Assembly: GCA_963843085.1 (NCBI GenBank)
Contig: CAWJJG010000010.1
Coordinates: forward strand, 310,001 to 374,000
From: DASUPK01 sp963843085
GTDB taxonomy: Bacteria > Actinomycetota > Thermoleophilia > Solirubrobacterales > 70-9
Reading direction: 5' to 3'
Length of the DNA stretch: 64,000 nucleotides
Position 1 is the first letter of the stretch. Every line of letters starts with the position of its first letter. The position numbers and the translations under genes are program-made. Shown here piece after piece: positions 49,034 to 57,299 of the stretch. The notes beneath the pieces are model-generated. The model did no database searches. It was not told where the DNA came from and saw only the letters and a program-made list of their open reading frames with translations.

Positions 49034-49039
49034 ACGGTA
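49034..49039 (-). promoter_or_regulatory. -10 element TACCGT of the binding-protein gene
   Basis: Seven nt before GTG 49026. Its TA shares positions 49038-49039 with the -10 of the divergent gene. Confidence 0.5.
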
Positions 49040-49043
49040 GGGT
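49038..49043 (+). promoter_or_regulatory. -10 element TAGGGT, leaderless promoter of the MaoC gene
   Basis: Six nt before ATG 49050; overlaps the opposing -10, so the two promoters should exclude each other. Confidence 0.55.
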
Positions 49044-49049
49044 GGGGCC

Positions 49050-49517
49050 ATGTCGACCGTCGAGGTCCAGGGGATCGAGGGCCTGAAGGCCCTGCAGGGC
49101 CAGGAGATCGGCCCCAGCGAGTGGCGCACGGTCACCCAGGAGGACATCGACACCTTCGCGGACCTCACCGGGGATCACCAGTGGATCCACACCGACGTCG
49201 AGCGGGCCAAGACGGAGAGCCCGTTCGGCACGACGATCGCGCACGGCAACCTGACCCTTTCCCTGATCGACGGACTGCGTATCGAGCTGATGAAGTCGAC
49301 CGGCTTCAAGCTCGGCGTCAACTACGGCTGGAACAAGGTCCGCTTCCCGGCCCCCGTCCCCGCGGGCTCGCGGATCCGAGCCACCGCTGAGGTCGTCGAG
49401 ATCGAGGAGGTCGGGGGTAGCTGGTTCCAGATCGTGACCCGCTTCAAGGTCGAGGTCGAGGGCAACGAAAAGCCCGCCTGCGTGGCCGACTCGGTCGGTC
49501 GAGCACTGCCTGAGTAA
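49050..49517 (+). CDS. MaoC-family (R)-specific enoyl-CoA hydratase-like protein
   Basis: A 155-residue hotdog-fold protein with the MaoC signature: EDIDTFADLTGDHQWIHTD (catalytic Asp/His, about residue 32) and FGTTIAHGNLTLSLI. It hydrates trans-2-enoyl-CoA to (R)-3-hydroxyacyl-CoA, or acts on related thioesters. Three crotonase genes elsewhere in the window fit a lipid-degrading organism. It is a single-gene unit followed by a strong hairpin. Confidence 0.88.
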   Translation: MSTVEVQGIEGLKALQGQEIGPSEWRTVTQEDIDTFADLTGDHQWIHTDVERAKTESPFGTTIAHGNLTLSLIDGLRIELMKSTGFKLGVNYGWNKVRFPAPVPAGSRIRATAEVVEIEEVGGSWFQIVTRFKVEVEGNEKPACVADSVGRALPE

Positions 49518-49573
49518 AGCGTCCAGCGGAATAGGGGCCCAGCGGGATACACATCTCGCGCCGGTGGCGCCGT

Positions 49574-49620
49574 AGGAGGGGCCCACGGGCGCGATTACTG
49601 AGCGCCCGTGGGAGGCTCCT
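49574..49620. terminator. Bidirectional hairpin terminator
   Basis: An 11-bp perfect stem (CCCACGGGCGC at 49582-49592 with 49602-49612, 9-nt loop) is extended by AGGAG/CTCCT flanks. It sits between convergent genes ending at 49517 and 49660. There is no U-tract on either side. Confidence 0.7.
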
Positions 49621-49659
49621 GCGGTGACAGGACCCGCGCGCCATGCGGCAGGTCCCGCG

Positions 49660-50097
49660 CTACTTGACGGTCAGTGTGCCTTCCATGCCGGCTTCCTTGT
49701 GGCCCGGCACCGTGCAGTAGAAGGTGTAGGTGCCGGGCTGCAGGTCGACCGTGGTATTGGCCGTGCCCGACGAGACCAGATCGGTCTGACCGAGGACCTT
49801 CCCCGACGAGTCTGCGACAGCCACGTCGTGCGGAAGGGCTTCCTTGTTGTCGAAGTCGATCGTCACGTTGCCGGCCTTGGCGGTGACGTCCTTCTGGTCG
49901 TAGGCGAGGGTGCTGCCACCGGGGGTCGAGATATTGACCGTCGAGGTGCCGCCTGCGCCTCCGCCGCCACCGGCCGGGGTGGTCGAAGCCGGCGTCGAGG
50001 CCGCCGTCGTGGAATTGTCGTTGCTGCTGCTGCCGCAGGCCGCGAGGCCGAGGACAGCCAGGGACGCAACGATCAGCACTGCTGAAGTTCTTTTCAT
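49660..50097 (-). CDS. Cupredoxin (plastocyanin/azurin-like) lipoprotein
   Basis: A 145-residue exported protein: lipobox LAVLGLAACGSSS, a Thr/Gly-rich linker, then a type-1 copper domain (about residues 55-145). Copper ligands are all present: His in EALPHDVAV, then Cys, His and Met in FYCTVPGHKEAGMEG. It is a membrane-tethered electron carrier or copper-binding protein. ATG 50097 (MKRTSAVL) is preferred to GTG 50106. Confidence 0.88.
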   Translation of the reverse strand: MKRTSAVLIVASLAVLGLAACGSSSNDNSTTAASTPASTTPAGGGGGAGGTSTVNISTPGGSTLAYDQKDVTAKAGNVTIDFDNKEALPHDVAVADSSGKVLGQTDLVSSGTANTTVDLQPGTYTFYCTVPGHKEAGMEGTLTVK

Positions 50098-50167
50098 CCG
50101 GGTCACCCTTTCGCTAGTCGCCAGGTCGGCGAACCTTATTACGGCCCCGGCGGCGCGACGGATTGGT

Positions 50168-51016
50168 TCAGTCGCCCTCGAACTCCGGGGTCTCGCCGCC
50201 GAAGAACGCAGTCACGCCCCGTCGCAGGTCGTTCGTCGCCATGCTGTCTGCGATCCCGTGGCGCTCGAGCTGGAGGTGGTCGTTGATCGAGTGCTCGATC
50301 GATTCGTGCAGCAGGCTCTTGGTCATTCGCACGTAGTAGGGGGCCTTGGCCGCGAGCTTCTCGGCCTTCTCCTTCGCCCGGTCGAGCAGCTGGTCGGCGG
50401 GGACGACCTCCGTGACGAGCCCGGCGTCGAGCGCCGACTTGGCGTCCAGGTTCGGGTCGTTGAGCGCCAGCTCCAGGGCCTTCGCGGGCCCGACGACGCG
50501 CGGCAGGAAATAGGTCATGCCGCCGTCTGGGGCCGCGCCGATCCGGCCGTAGGCGATCGCGAGGAAGGCGTCCTCGGAGGCGATCCGGATGTCGGCGGAG
50601 AGCGCGAGTGACATGCCCGCCCCCGCGGCGGGGCCGTTGATCGCCGCGATCACGGGATAGGGAATCCGGCGGATGTCGACGATGGCGTTGTGCAGGGCCT
50701 CCGCGCCGCGCCGCACTTCGGAGGGCAGGTCCACGCTCTCCTCGGTCACGCCGCGCTTGAACCAGTTGACGTCCCCTCCGGAGCAGAAGGCCCGCCCGGC
50801 GCCAGTGATGATCAGGGCCCGGATCGGGGCGCGGTCGGCGAGCCAGGCGGCCGCCGTGGTCAGCTCGCCGATCAGCTCGGGGCTCATCGCGTTGAGGGCA
50901 TCGGGGCGGTTCAGCGTGAGCGTGCCGATGAGGCCGTCGACCTCGATCTCGAGCGTCTCGAGCTCGGGCGGGTCGCTGGTCAGCAACGGAACTTCGGTCT
51001 CTGCGGTGTCTGCCAT
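50168..51016 (-). CDS. Enoyl-CoA hydratase/isomerase family protein
   Basis: A 282-residue crotonase: LTLNRPDALNAMSPELIGEL, the oxyanion-hole segments AFCSGGDVNWFKRG and NGPAAGAGMSLALSADI, and YGRIGAAPDGGMTYFLPR, the PaaG-like variant with Asp at the second catalytic site. It may be a 2-enoyl-CoA isomerase or hydratase. ATG 51016 is set by AGGAGG just upstream; a longer frame from 51100 would overlap the uvrC promoter and start. It is divergent from uvrC. Confidence 0.85.
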   Translation of the reverse strand: MADTAETEVPLLTSDPPELETLEIEVDGLIGTLTLNRPDALNAMSPELIGELTTAAAWLADRAPIRALIITGAGRAFCSGGDVNWFKRGVTEESVDLPSEVRRGAEALHNAIVDIRRIPYPVIAAINGPAAGAGMSLALSADIRIASEDAFLAIAYGRIGAAPDGGMTYFLPRVVGPAKALELALNDPNLDAKSALDAGLVTEVVPADQLLDRAKEKAEKLAAKAPYYVRMTKSLLHESIEHSINDHLQLERHGIADSMATNDLRRGVTAFFGGETPEFEGD

Positions 51017-51049
51017 CGGGAGCCTCCTAGGGCGGGGGACCCGGGACCC

Positions 51050-51055
51050 TACCCT
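51050..51055 (+). promoter_or_regulatory. -10 element TACCCT, leaderless promoter of uvrC
   Basis: Seven nt before GTG 51063, which fixes the uvrC start. Confidence 0.5.
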
Positions 51056-51062
51056 GTCGTTT

Positions 51063-53015
51063 GTGCCCAAGAGCAGCCAGAAGTTGGCCGACCAGCGCAA
51101 GGAGCTCCCGAACGCTCCGGGCGTCTACGTCTTCCGCAACCGCGCCGGAGAGGCGCTCTATGTGGGCAAGGCGAACTCGATCCGCAAGCGGGTCGCGTCG
51201 CATTTCGCCGGCAAGGGAGGGGGGCGAGGCTCGGGGATGGGCGGAACCGCCGAGCTGATCCAGCGCACCGACTCGATCGAGTTCCTGGTCACCGACAACG
51301 AGCCCGAGGCCCTGCTCGCCGAGCAGAGCTTCATCAAGCGCTACCGCCCGCGCTTCAACATCCGACTCCGCGACGACAAGTCGTATCCATACGTCGGCGT
51401 CAGCCTCGACGAGGATTTCCCGCGCGTCTACTTCACGCGCGAGCGGCACCGGACGAACCGCGCCTACTTCGGGCCCTTCTCGAGCGCCAAGCGCGTCCGC
51501 GAGACCCTCGACCTGCTCGGCAAGCTCTTCCAGTACCGGACCTGCGAGGGGCCGGAGCCCGGTCGGCGCTCGGGCGTGCCCTGCCTCGACTACTACATCA
51601 AGCGCTGCCAGGCGCCCTGCGTCGGCTACATCGACCGGGACGAGTACCGGGGCAACATCGACCGGATCGTCGCGTTCCTCTCGGGCCGCTACAAGGAGAT
51701 CACCCGCGACCTCGAGGCCAAGATGGAGGAGGCGTCCGGGGCTCAGGATTTCGAGCGCGCGGCTCTCTTCCGCGACCGTCTGAACGCGGTGCGCTCGATG
51801 ATGGAGCGCCAGCAGGTCGCCGGCGGATCGCTGGGGAGCGCCGACCTGATCGCCGTGGCGGTCGAGGGCAGCGACGCCAACGCCCAGGTCTTCCAGGTGC
51901 GCGACGGGGTGCTCGCCGAGCGCCAGGGCTTCTATCTCGCGGGCGAGGACGAGACCGCGAGCGAGGATCGCGATCCCGCCGAGGTCGCGGAGACGTTCCT
52001 GCTCCAGTACTACGGCGCTGCTCCGGCCGTTCCCGGACGGGTGATCGTCGGACCGGAGCTCAGGGGCCGAACCGGCGTGCTCGCCGAGGCACTCTCGAGC
52101 CAGCGGGACGCGCAGGTCGAGGTTCGCGTGGCGTCCCGCGGGGACCTGCGCCGCCTGCGCGAGCTGGCGGAGAAGAACGCGAAGCTCGCCCTCGCCCAGG
52201 ACAAGCTGCGCCGCGAGCACCGTCGCCAGCAGCGGGTCGAGACGCTCTCCTCACTCCAGGAGGCGCTTGGGCTCGAGCGCGTGCCGGTTCGGATCGAGGG
52301 CTTCGACATCTCGAACCTCGGCGAGACCCACACCGTGGCTTCCATGGTCGTCTTCGAGGGCGGCGCCCCCAAGAAGTCCGATTACCGGAAGTTCAACATC
52401 CGGGGCGAGTTCGGCAAGAACGGAGGTGACCCGGCGGCGCCCCCGGACGCGAAGCGGAGGAGGCGCCGCCCTGATGACTATGCCGCCATGCAGGAGGTGT
52501 TGACCAGGAGGCTCGGACGCCTGATGCAGCAGGCCGACATCTCGCCGCACGACTCAGATCGCGACGCGAGCTTCGCCGCGCTTCCGGATCTGGTCGTGAT
52601 CGACGGTGGCAAGGGACAGCTCTCCGCCGGCATGAAGGCGCTCGAGCCGCTCACCGAGCGAGGGGTGTCGGTCGTCAGCCTCGCCAAGCGGATCGAGGAG
52701 GTCTTCGTCCCCGGCAGCTCCGACCCGATCCTCCTCGAGAAGGGCTCCGATGCCCTGCGGATCCTGCAGCGGGTTCGCGACGAGGCGCACCGGTTCGCCA
52801 TCACGCACCACCGAAGCCGCCGCGACAAGGCGATGACGGCCTCGGTCCTGGACGGCGTCCGCGGTGTTGGCCCGGCCCGCAAGCGGGCCTTGCTGCGCCA
52901 TTTCGGCTCTCCCGACAGGCTGTTGACGGCGAGCCGCGAGGAGCTCGAGGCGGTGCCCGGGGTGCCCGGTAAGCTCGCTCGCGAGATCCACCGGCAACTG
53001 CACAGAGCGGGCTGA
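51063..53015 (+). CDS. uvrC: Excinuclease ABC subunit C
   Basis: A 650-residue UvrC. In order: GIY-YIG nuclease domain (PGVYVFRNRAGEALYVGKA, residues about 20-100) for the 3' incision; Cys-rich segment (CLDYYIKRCQAPCVGYI); UVR motif (about 215-250); RNase-H-like endonuclease domain for the 5' incision (GFDISNLGETHTVASMVVFE and DLVVIDGGKGQLSAG); and a C-terminal double helix-hairpin-helix (VRGVGPARKRALLRHFGS). Nucleotide-excision repair. GTG 51063 follows the -10 by 7 nt. rapZ overlaps its stop. Confidence 0.96.
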   Translation: MPKSSQKLADQRKELPNAPGVYVFRNRAGEALYVGKANSIRKRVASHFAGKGGGRGSGMGGTAELIQRTDSIEFLVTDNEPEALLAEQSFIKRYRPRFNIRLRDDKSYPYVGVSLDEDFPRVYFTRERHRTNRAYFGPFSSAKRVRETLDLLGKLFQYRTCEGPEPGRRSGVPCLDYYIKRCQAPCVGYIDRDEYRGNIDRIVAFLSGRYKEITRDLEAKMEEASGAQDFERAALFRDRLNAVRSMMERQQVAGGSLGSADLIAVAVEGSDANAQVFQVRDGVLAERQGFYLAGEDETASEDRDPAEVAETFLLQYYGAAPAVPGRVIVGPELRGRTGVLAEALSSQRDAQVEVRVASRGDLRRLRELAEKNAKLALAQDKLRREHRRQQRVETLSSLQEALGLERVPVRIEGFDISNLGETHTVASMVVFEGGAPKKSDYRKFNIRGEFGKNGGDPAAPPDAKRRRRRPDDYAAMQEVLTRRLGRLMQQADISPHDSDRDASFAALPDLVVIDGGKGQLSAGMKALEPLTERGVSVVSLAKRIEEVFVPGSSDPILLEKGSDALRILQRVRDEAHRFAITHHRSRRDKAMTASVLDGVRGVGPARKRALLRHFGSPDRLLTASREELEAVPGVPGKLAREIHRQLHRAG

Positions 53016-53947
53016 TGGCCAAGGACCCGTCAAACGGCGACGGCGCCGGACCCCGCGACCACCGGGTCGAGCTCGTCGTGATCACGGGATACTCCGGCGC
53101 CGGCAAGTCGGAGGCGATCGCGGCCTTCGAGGACGGTGGCTACTTCTGCGTCGACAACCTGCCCCCGAGGATGATCGGAGGGCTGGGCGAGCTCTTCCGG
53201 CACGAGGGCAGCGGGGTGGAGAAGGCCGCGGTCGTCACCGACGTTCGCGGCGGCGACTACTTCGAGGACCTGCAGGCCGTTCTCGACGAGCTCGGCTCCA
53301 GCGGGCTCGACCTCAAGGTGGTCTTCCTCGAGGCGGACGAGGAGGCATTGCTCCACCGCTACAAGGAGACGCGCCGCCGCCATCCGCTCGCCCGCAGCGG
53401 CCGCATCGTCGACGGGATCCGCGAGGAGCGCGAGTTGCTGGCGCCGCTTCGCGAGCGCGCCGACGTCGTCATCGACACGACCTCCCTGACCGGCGGGGCG
53501 CTGCGCCGGCGCATCGCCACCGAGCTGATTGGGCGCGACGCTCAGGGGAACCAGCTGGCGCTGACGATCCTGACCTTCGGCTTCAAGAACGGTCCTCCAT
53601 CGGACGCCGACCTCACCCTCGACGTCCGGTTCCTGCCGAACCCGCATTACGTCGACGATCTGCGCCCGCTCACCGGCCTCGACGAGCCCGTGCGCGAGTA
53701 CGTCGAGTCGGGCACGCAGGCCGGTGAGTTCTACGGCCGGCTGATGCCGCTCCTCGACTTCCTGCTGCCCGCCTACGTCGCGGAGGGCAAGCAGCATCTG
53801 ACGATCGCCGTGGGCTGCACCGGCGGACGCCACCGCTCGGTCACGGTCGCCGACCGGATCGCGCGCGAGCTCGGCAGGCGCAACGACGTCAAGCTGCAGG
53901 TGGTGCATCGAGACGTCGAACTGGAACCCAGGCCAGCGGCGCGTTAG
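53015..53947 (+). CDS. rapZ: RapZ/YvcJ nucleotide-binding protein
   Basis: A 310-residue P-loop protein: Walker A VVITGYSGAGKSEAI near the N terminus, CVDNLPPRMI, and the C-terminal FGFKNGPPSDADLTLDVRFL and GCTGGRHRSVTVA typical of RapZ. In E. coli it is an RNase adaptor controlling GlmS; in actinobacteria its role is less clear. The ATG overlaps the uvrC stop (TGATG). In many Gram-positives yvcK and whiA come next; here an ABC exporter follows. Confidence 0.93.
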   Translation: MAKDPSNGDGAGPRDHRVELVVITGYSGAGKSEAIAAFEDGGYFCVDNLPPRMIGGLGELFRHEGSGVEKAAVVTDVRGGDYFEDLQAVLDELGSSGLDLKVVFLEADEEALLHRYKETRRRHPLARSGRIVDGIREERELLAPLRERADVVIDTTSLTGGALRRRIATELIGRDAQGNQLALTILTFGFKNGPPSDADLTLDVRFLPNPHYVDDLRPLTGLDEPVREYVESGTQAGEFYGRLMPLLDFLLPAYVAEGKQHLTIAVGCTGGRHRSVTVADRIARELGRRNDVKLQVVHRDVELEPRPAAR

Positions 53948-53957
53948 ATCCCGCACC

Positions 53958-53963
53958 TAAGAT
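53958..53963 (+). promoter_or_regulatory. -10 element TAAGAT, leaderless promoter of the ABC exporter
   Basis: Six nt before GTG 53970 and just after the rapZ stop. Confidence 0.55.
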
Positions 53964-53969
53964 CCGCCC

Positions 53970-54899
53970 GTGGCGGATCCAGTAATCAGTGTGCAGGGGC
54001 TGCGCAAGTCCTACGACGGCTTCGAGGCCGTGCGGGGCATCGACCTCGAGGTTGACGCGGGGGAGATCTTCGCCTTCCTCGGGCCGAACGGCGCCGGCAA
54101 GACGACCACCGTCGAGATCCTGGAGGGATACCGGCAGCGGATGGGCGGCGAGGTCAGCGTGCTCGGCTTGGACCCGAAGGACGCCGATCGCCGCTGGCGA
54201 AACCGCGTCGGCTTCGTGCTGCAGGAGTCCCGGCTCGTCCCGGAGCTCACCCCGCGCGAGGCGGTCGAGCAGTTCGCCGGCTACTACGAGAACCCGCGCG
54301 ACATCGACGAGACCGTGAACCTGGTCGGCCTCGCCGACAAGGCTGACGTCAGGACCTCGAAGCTCTCGGGCGGCCAGCAGCGCCGGCTGGACGTGGCGCT
54401 CGCGTTGATCGGCGACCCCGAGCTGCTCTTCCTGGACGAGCCGACGACGGGTTTCGACCCGTCAGCCCGCCGCCAGGCCTGGGACGTGATCGCCGGCCTC
54501 CGGAACCTCGGCAAGACCGTCTTCCTGACGACGCACTACATGGAAGAGGCGCAGGCGCTCGCCGACCGCGTGGCGATCATCGCGAGCGGCCGGATCGTGG
54601 CGACCGGAACGCCGGAGTCCCTCGTCGACCGTGGCGTGCCGCAGACCGAGATCCGCTTCAGGCTGCCGGAGGGTGTCGGCGCCGCAGACCTTCCCGGCGG
54701 GGTGTCCGGTGGAGCGCGGATCGACGCGGGCCTGGTGACGATGACCGTGGCGGATCCGGTTCCCGTGCTTCGTGAGCTCACCGGCTGGGCGGCGGACCGC
54801 GGGGTCGGGCTGCCCGGGCTCACCGTCGGCTCCCGGAGCCTCGAGGACGTCTACCTGGAGCTCACCGAGCGCCCCGACGGCCCGGAGGCCGGCCGATGA
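53970..54899 (+). CDS. ABC-2-type exporter ATPase (DrrA-like)
   Basis: A 309-residue ABC ATPase: Walker A FLGPNGAGKTTTVEIL, signature KLSGGQQRRLDVALALIG, Walker B LLFLDEPTTGFDPSARR, H-loop TTHYMEEAQALADR, and a C-terminal domain typical of daunorubicin-resistance-type ATPases. It powers the permease encoded next, with which it overlaps by 4 nt (ATGA). The exported compound is unknown. Confidence 0.93.
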   Translation: MADPVISVQGLRKSYDGFEAVRGIDLEVDAGEIFAFLGPNGAGKTTTVEILEGYRQRMGGEVSVLGLDPKDADRRWRNRVGFVLQESRLVPELTPREAVEQFAGYYENPRDIDETVNLVGLADKADVRTSKLSGGQQRRLDVALALIGDPELLFLDEPTTGFDPSARRQAWDVIAGLRNLGKTVFLTTHYMEEAQALADRVAIIASGRIVATGTPESLVDRGVPQTEIRFRLPEGVGAADLPGGVSGGARIDAGLVTMTVADPVPVLRELTGWAADRGVGLPGLTVGSRSLEDVYLELTERPDGPEAGR

Positions 54900-55663
54900 G
54901 CGGGGCGGCCGTGCTCCTGCACCAGTTCCGCTTCGACCAGAAGGTGTTCTGGCGAAACCCCGCCGCCGTCTTCTTCACGGCGCTCCTCCCGCTGCTCTTC
55001 CTCTTCCTGCTGGCGACGATCTTCAAGAACACGCACATCTCCGGCGTGGACGTCCAGGGGGCGACTTACTACGTCCCGGCGATTCTCACGCTCGCAGTGA
55101 TCTCCGCGACCACGGTGAAGCTGGCCACCAACCTGCCCACCGAGCGGGAGGCAGGCCAGCTCAAGCGCGTTCGTGGCACCCCGCTGCCCCCGGCCGCCTT
55201 CGTCGCCGGGCGCGTCGGCAACTCGCTGGTCATCTCGGTGATCATGGTCGTCCTCGTCAGCGGGATCGGCGCGCTGCTCTACGGCGTCGCGATCCCGACC
55301 CACACGATGCCGGCGATGCTGGTCACGCTCGCCGTGGGCGCGTTCTCCTTCTCGTGCCTGGGCTTCGCCCTCGCCGCCGCGATCCCGACCGCCGAGGCCG
55401 CCCCGGCCGTTACCAACGCGACCGTCCTGCCGCTCTACTTCCTGTCAGGAGTCTTCATTCCGCAGGATGAGCTGCCCAATGGTGTCCTCAACTTCGCCGA
55501 CATCTTCCCGATCCGCCATTTCTTCCAGGCGATGTTCACCGCCTGGGATCCGCACACGATCGGCGCGGGGTTCGAATGGGGTGACCTCGCCGTCGTCGCG
55601 GCCTGGGGGCTCGTCGGCCTGCTCGTCGCGGTTCGGTTCTTTCGCTGGGAGCCCCGACACTGA
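54896..55663 (+). CDS. ABC-2-type exporter permease
   Basis: A 255-residue permease with six membrane helices. The cytoplasmic coupling region KLATNLPTEREAGQLKRVRG and the segment LYFLSGVFIPQDELPNGV before the last helix are characteristic of ABC-2 permeases. It pairs with the ATPase before it to export a drug, lipid or polysaccharide. ATG 54896 overlaps the ATPase stop. Confidence 0.9.
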   Translation: MSGAAVLLHQFRFDQKVFWRNPAAVFFTALLPLLFLFLLATIFKNTHISGVDVQGATYYVPAILTLAVISATTVKLATNLPTEREAGQLKRVRGTPLPPAAFVAGRVGNSLVISVIMVVLVSGIGALLYGVAIPTHTMPAMLVTLAVGAFSFSCLGFALAAAIPTAEAAPAVTNATVLPLYFLSGVFIPQDELPNGVLNFADIFPIRHFFQAMFTAWDPHTIGAGFEWGDLAVVAAWGLVGLLVAVRFFRWEPRH

Positions 55664-55729
55664 CGTCCGTCCGGGTCTCCGGTGTAATGTGAATCCGCAG
55701 GGACCGTCTCGTCTCTCCATCGCACTGTG

Positions 55730-56095
55730 ATGCTCAATTACGCAGCCGTAAAAGTCTCCGACCTCGAACGCAGTGGCGCGTTCTACGACTCGATCCTGGC
55801 CCCGCTGGGCTGGCGGCGCCAGCACGCGCCGGCGAACTCGGTCAGCTGGGGGCTGATCAAGGCGGAGTTCTTCATCGAGCTGGCGGACACCCAGCGGCCC
55901 GGATACGGGCTGATCTCGTTCCCGGCGAAGAGCATCCCGGCCGTCAAGGCATCGTTCGAGTCGGGCTCCGCACGTGGGGGAGACCCGGTGGCCGAGCCCG
56001 GCAGCGCAGCCTCATTCGGGCCGGGCACCTATGCCTGCCGCCTGACAGACCCCGACGGATACCTCGTCGAGGTCTGCGTGTCCCACGAGCGCTAG
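55730..56095 (+). CDS. VOC/glyoxalase-family protein
   Basis: A 121-residue vicinal-oxygen-chelate fold: LNYAAVKVSDLERSGAFYDS at the start, the paired beta-alpha-beta-beta-beta modules, and the C-terminal RLTDPDGYLVEVCVSHE with the metal-ligand Glu. It may be a dioxygenase, isomerase or resistance protein. ATG 55730 follows a GTG that is also in frame. Its stop TAG (56093-56095) is the first triplet of the second 98-nt repeat copy. Confidence 0.78.
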   Translation: MLNYAAVKVSDLERSGAFYDSILAPLGWRRQHAPANSVSWGLIKAEFFIELADTQRPGYGLISFPAKSIPAVKASFESGSARGGDPVAEPGSAASFGPGTYACRLTDPDGYLVEVCVSHER

Positions 56096-56190
56096 CAGCC
56101 ACCAGGCCGCTCCACTCGGGAGCGTAGGCCGAAGGCCGGAGCGACTTGTGCGAGGCGGCCGCCTGTGGCTGCGACCTGATGGCGAAGCCG
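56093..56190 (+). repeat. 98-nt dispersed repeat, copy B, beginning at a stop codon
   Basis: Starts with the TAG stop of the VOC gene and matches 4844-4941 (opposite strand) without gaps. It contains GGCC-GAA-GGCC where copy A has GGGC-GAA-GCCC, a compensatory exchange, and GCGGCC/GGCTGC with a G-U pair. It fills most of the space before the gap promoter region. Confidence 0.8.
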
Positions 56191-56234
56191 AAATACGATC
56201 TCCGTGCTGGGCACGGGGGCGGCGGGCGCGGCGG

Positions 56235-56273
56235 CTCGATAATTTGAGTGAAGCAAACCCCGTCTAGGAGGAC
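56235..56273 (+). promoter_or_regulatory. Probable gap promoter -10 and Shine-Dalgarno
   Basis: An AT-rich CGATAATTT (GATAAT as -10) is followed about 30 nt later by AGGAGG, 6-8 nt before ATG 56280. Unlike most neighbours this gene has a clear leader and strong ribosome-binding site, fitting high expression. Confidence 0.5.
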
Positions 56274-56279
56274 TTCAAA

Positions 56280-57299
56280 ATGGCAGTGAAGGTGGGAATC
56301 AACGGCTTCGGGCGTATCGGCAGGAATCTCTTCCGTGCCGCCCTCGAGGCGGGGTCGGACCTCGAGTTCGTCGCCGTCAACGACCTGGTCGACGCGGAGA
56401 CCATGGCCCACCTGCTCAAGTACGACACCGTCCTCGGGCGCTTCCCGGGCGAGATCGAGCTCTCCGGCGACGGCATCAGCGTCGACGGCAAGGTCCTGAA
56501 GGTCCTGAACGAGAAGGACCCCGCCGCCCTTCCCTGGGGTGACCTCGGCGCGGAGGTCGTGATCGAGTCGACCGGCCTGTTCACCAAGCGCGACGACGCC
56601 GCCAAGCACCTGGAGGCCGGCGCGAAGAAGGTGATCATCTCGGCCCCTGCCAAGGAGCCGGACATCACCGTCGTGCTCGGCGTCAACTTCGACGACTACG
56701 ACCCCGAGAAGCACGACATCATCTCCAACGCCTCCTGCACCACGAACTGCCTGGCGCCGGTGGCCAAGGTCCTGCACGACATGGTCGGCATCGACCGCGG
56801 CCTGATGACGACGATCCACGCCTACACGGCCGACCAGCGCCTCCAGGACATGCCGCACAAGGACCTGCGACGCGCCCGCGCCGCGGCGATGAACCTGATC
56901 CCGACCAGCACCGGGGCCGCCAAGGCCGTCGGCCTCGTCCTGCCGGATCTCGAGGGCAAGCTCAGCGGCATCTCCGTTCGTGCTCCGGTGATCACCGGTT
57001 CGCTCGTCGATCTGACCTGCGACGTCTCCAAGGCGACCAGCGAGGACGAGATCAACGCGGCGATGAAGGAGGCCGCGGACGGTCCCTTCTCGGGGATCCT
57101 CAAGTACACCGAGGATCCGATCGTCTCGACGGACATCGTCACCGACCCGCACTCCTCGATCTTCGACGCAGAGCAGACCAAGGTCGTCGACGGGACCTTC
57201 GTCAAGCTCCTCTCCTGGTACGACAACGAGTGGGGCTACGCCAACCGCTGCGTCGACCTGGCGGAGAAGGTGCTGCAGCCGGCCGCGGTAAGTGCCTGA
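56280..57299 (+). CDS. gap: Glyceraldehyde-3-phosphate dehydrogenase (glycolytic)
   Basis: A 339-residue GAPDH: KVGINGFGRIGRNLFRAAL (NAD site), catalytic Cys in SNASCTTNCLAPVAKVL (about residue 153) with His in TTIHAYTADQRLQD, PTSTGAAKAVGLVLP, and WYDNEWGYANR. It heads the gap-pgk-tpiA-gpmI glycolytic operon, unlike the arsenic-linked paralogue at 22797. The ATG at 56280 has a strong AGGAGG. pgk overlaps its 3' end by 8 nt. Confidence 0.96.
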   Translation: MAVKVGINGFGRIGRNLFRAALEAGSDLEFVAVNDLVDAETMAHLLKYDTVLGRFPGEIELSGDGISVDGKVLKVLNEKDPAALPWGDLGAEVVIESTGLFTKRDDAAKHLEAGAKKVIISAPAKEPDITVVLGVNFDDYDPEKHDIISNASCTTNCLAPVAKVLHDMVGIDRGLMTTIHAYTADQRLQDMPHKDLRRARAAAMNLIPTSTGAAKAVGLVLPDLEGKLSGISVRAPVITGSLVDLTCDVSKATSEDEINAAMKEAADGPFSGILKYTEDPIVSTDIVTDPHSSIFDAEQTKVVDGTFVKLLSWYDNEWGYANRCVDLAEKVLQPAAVSA

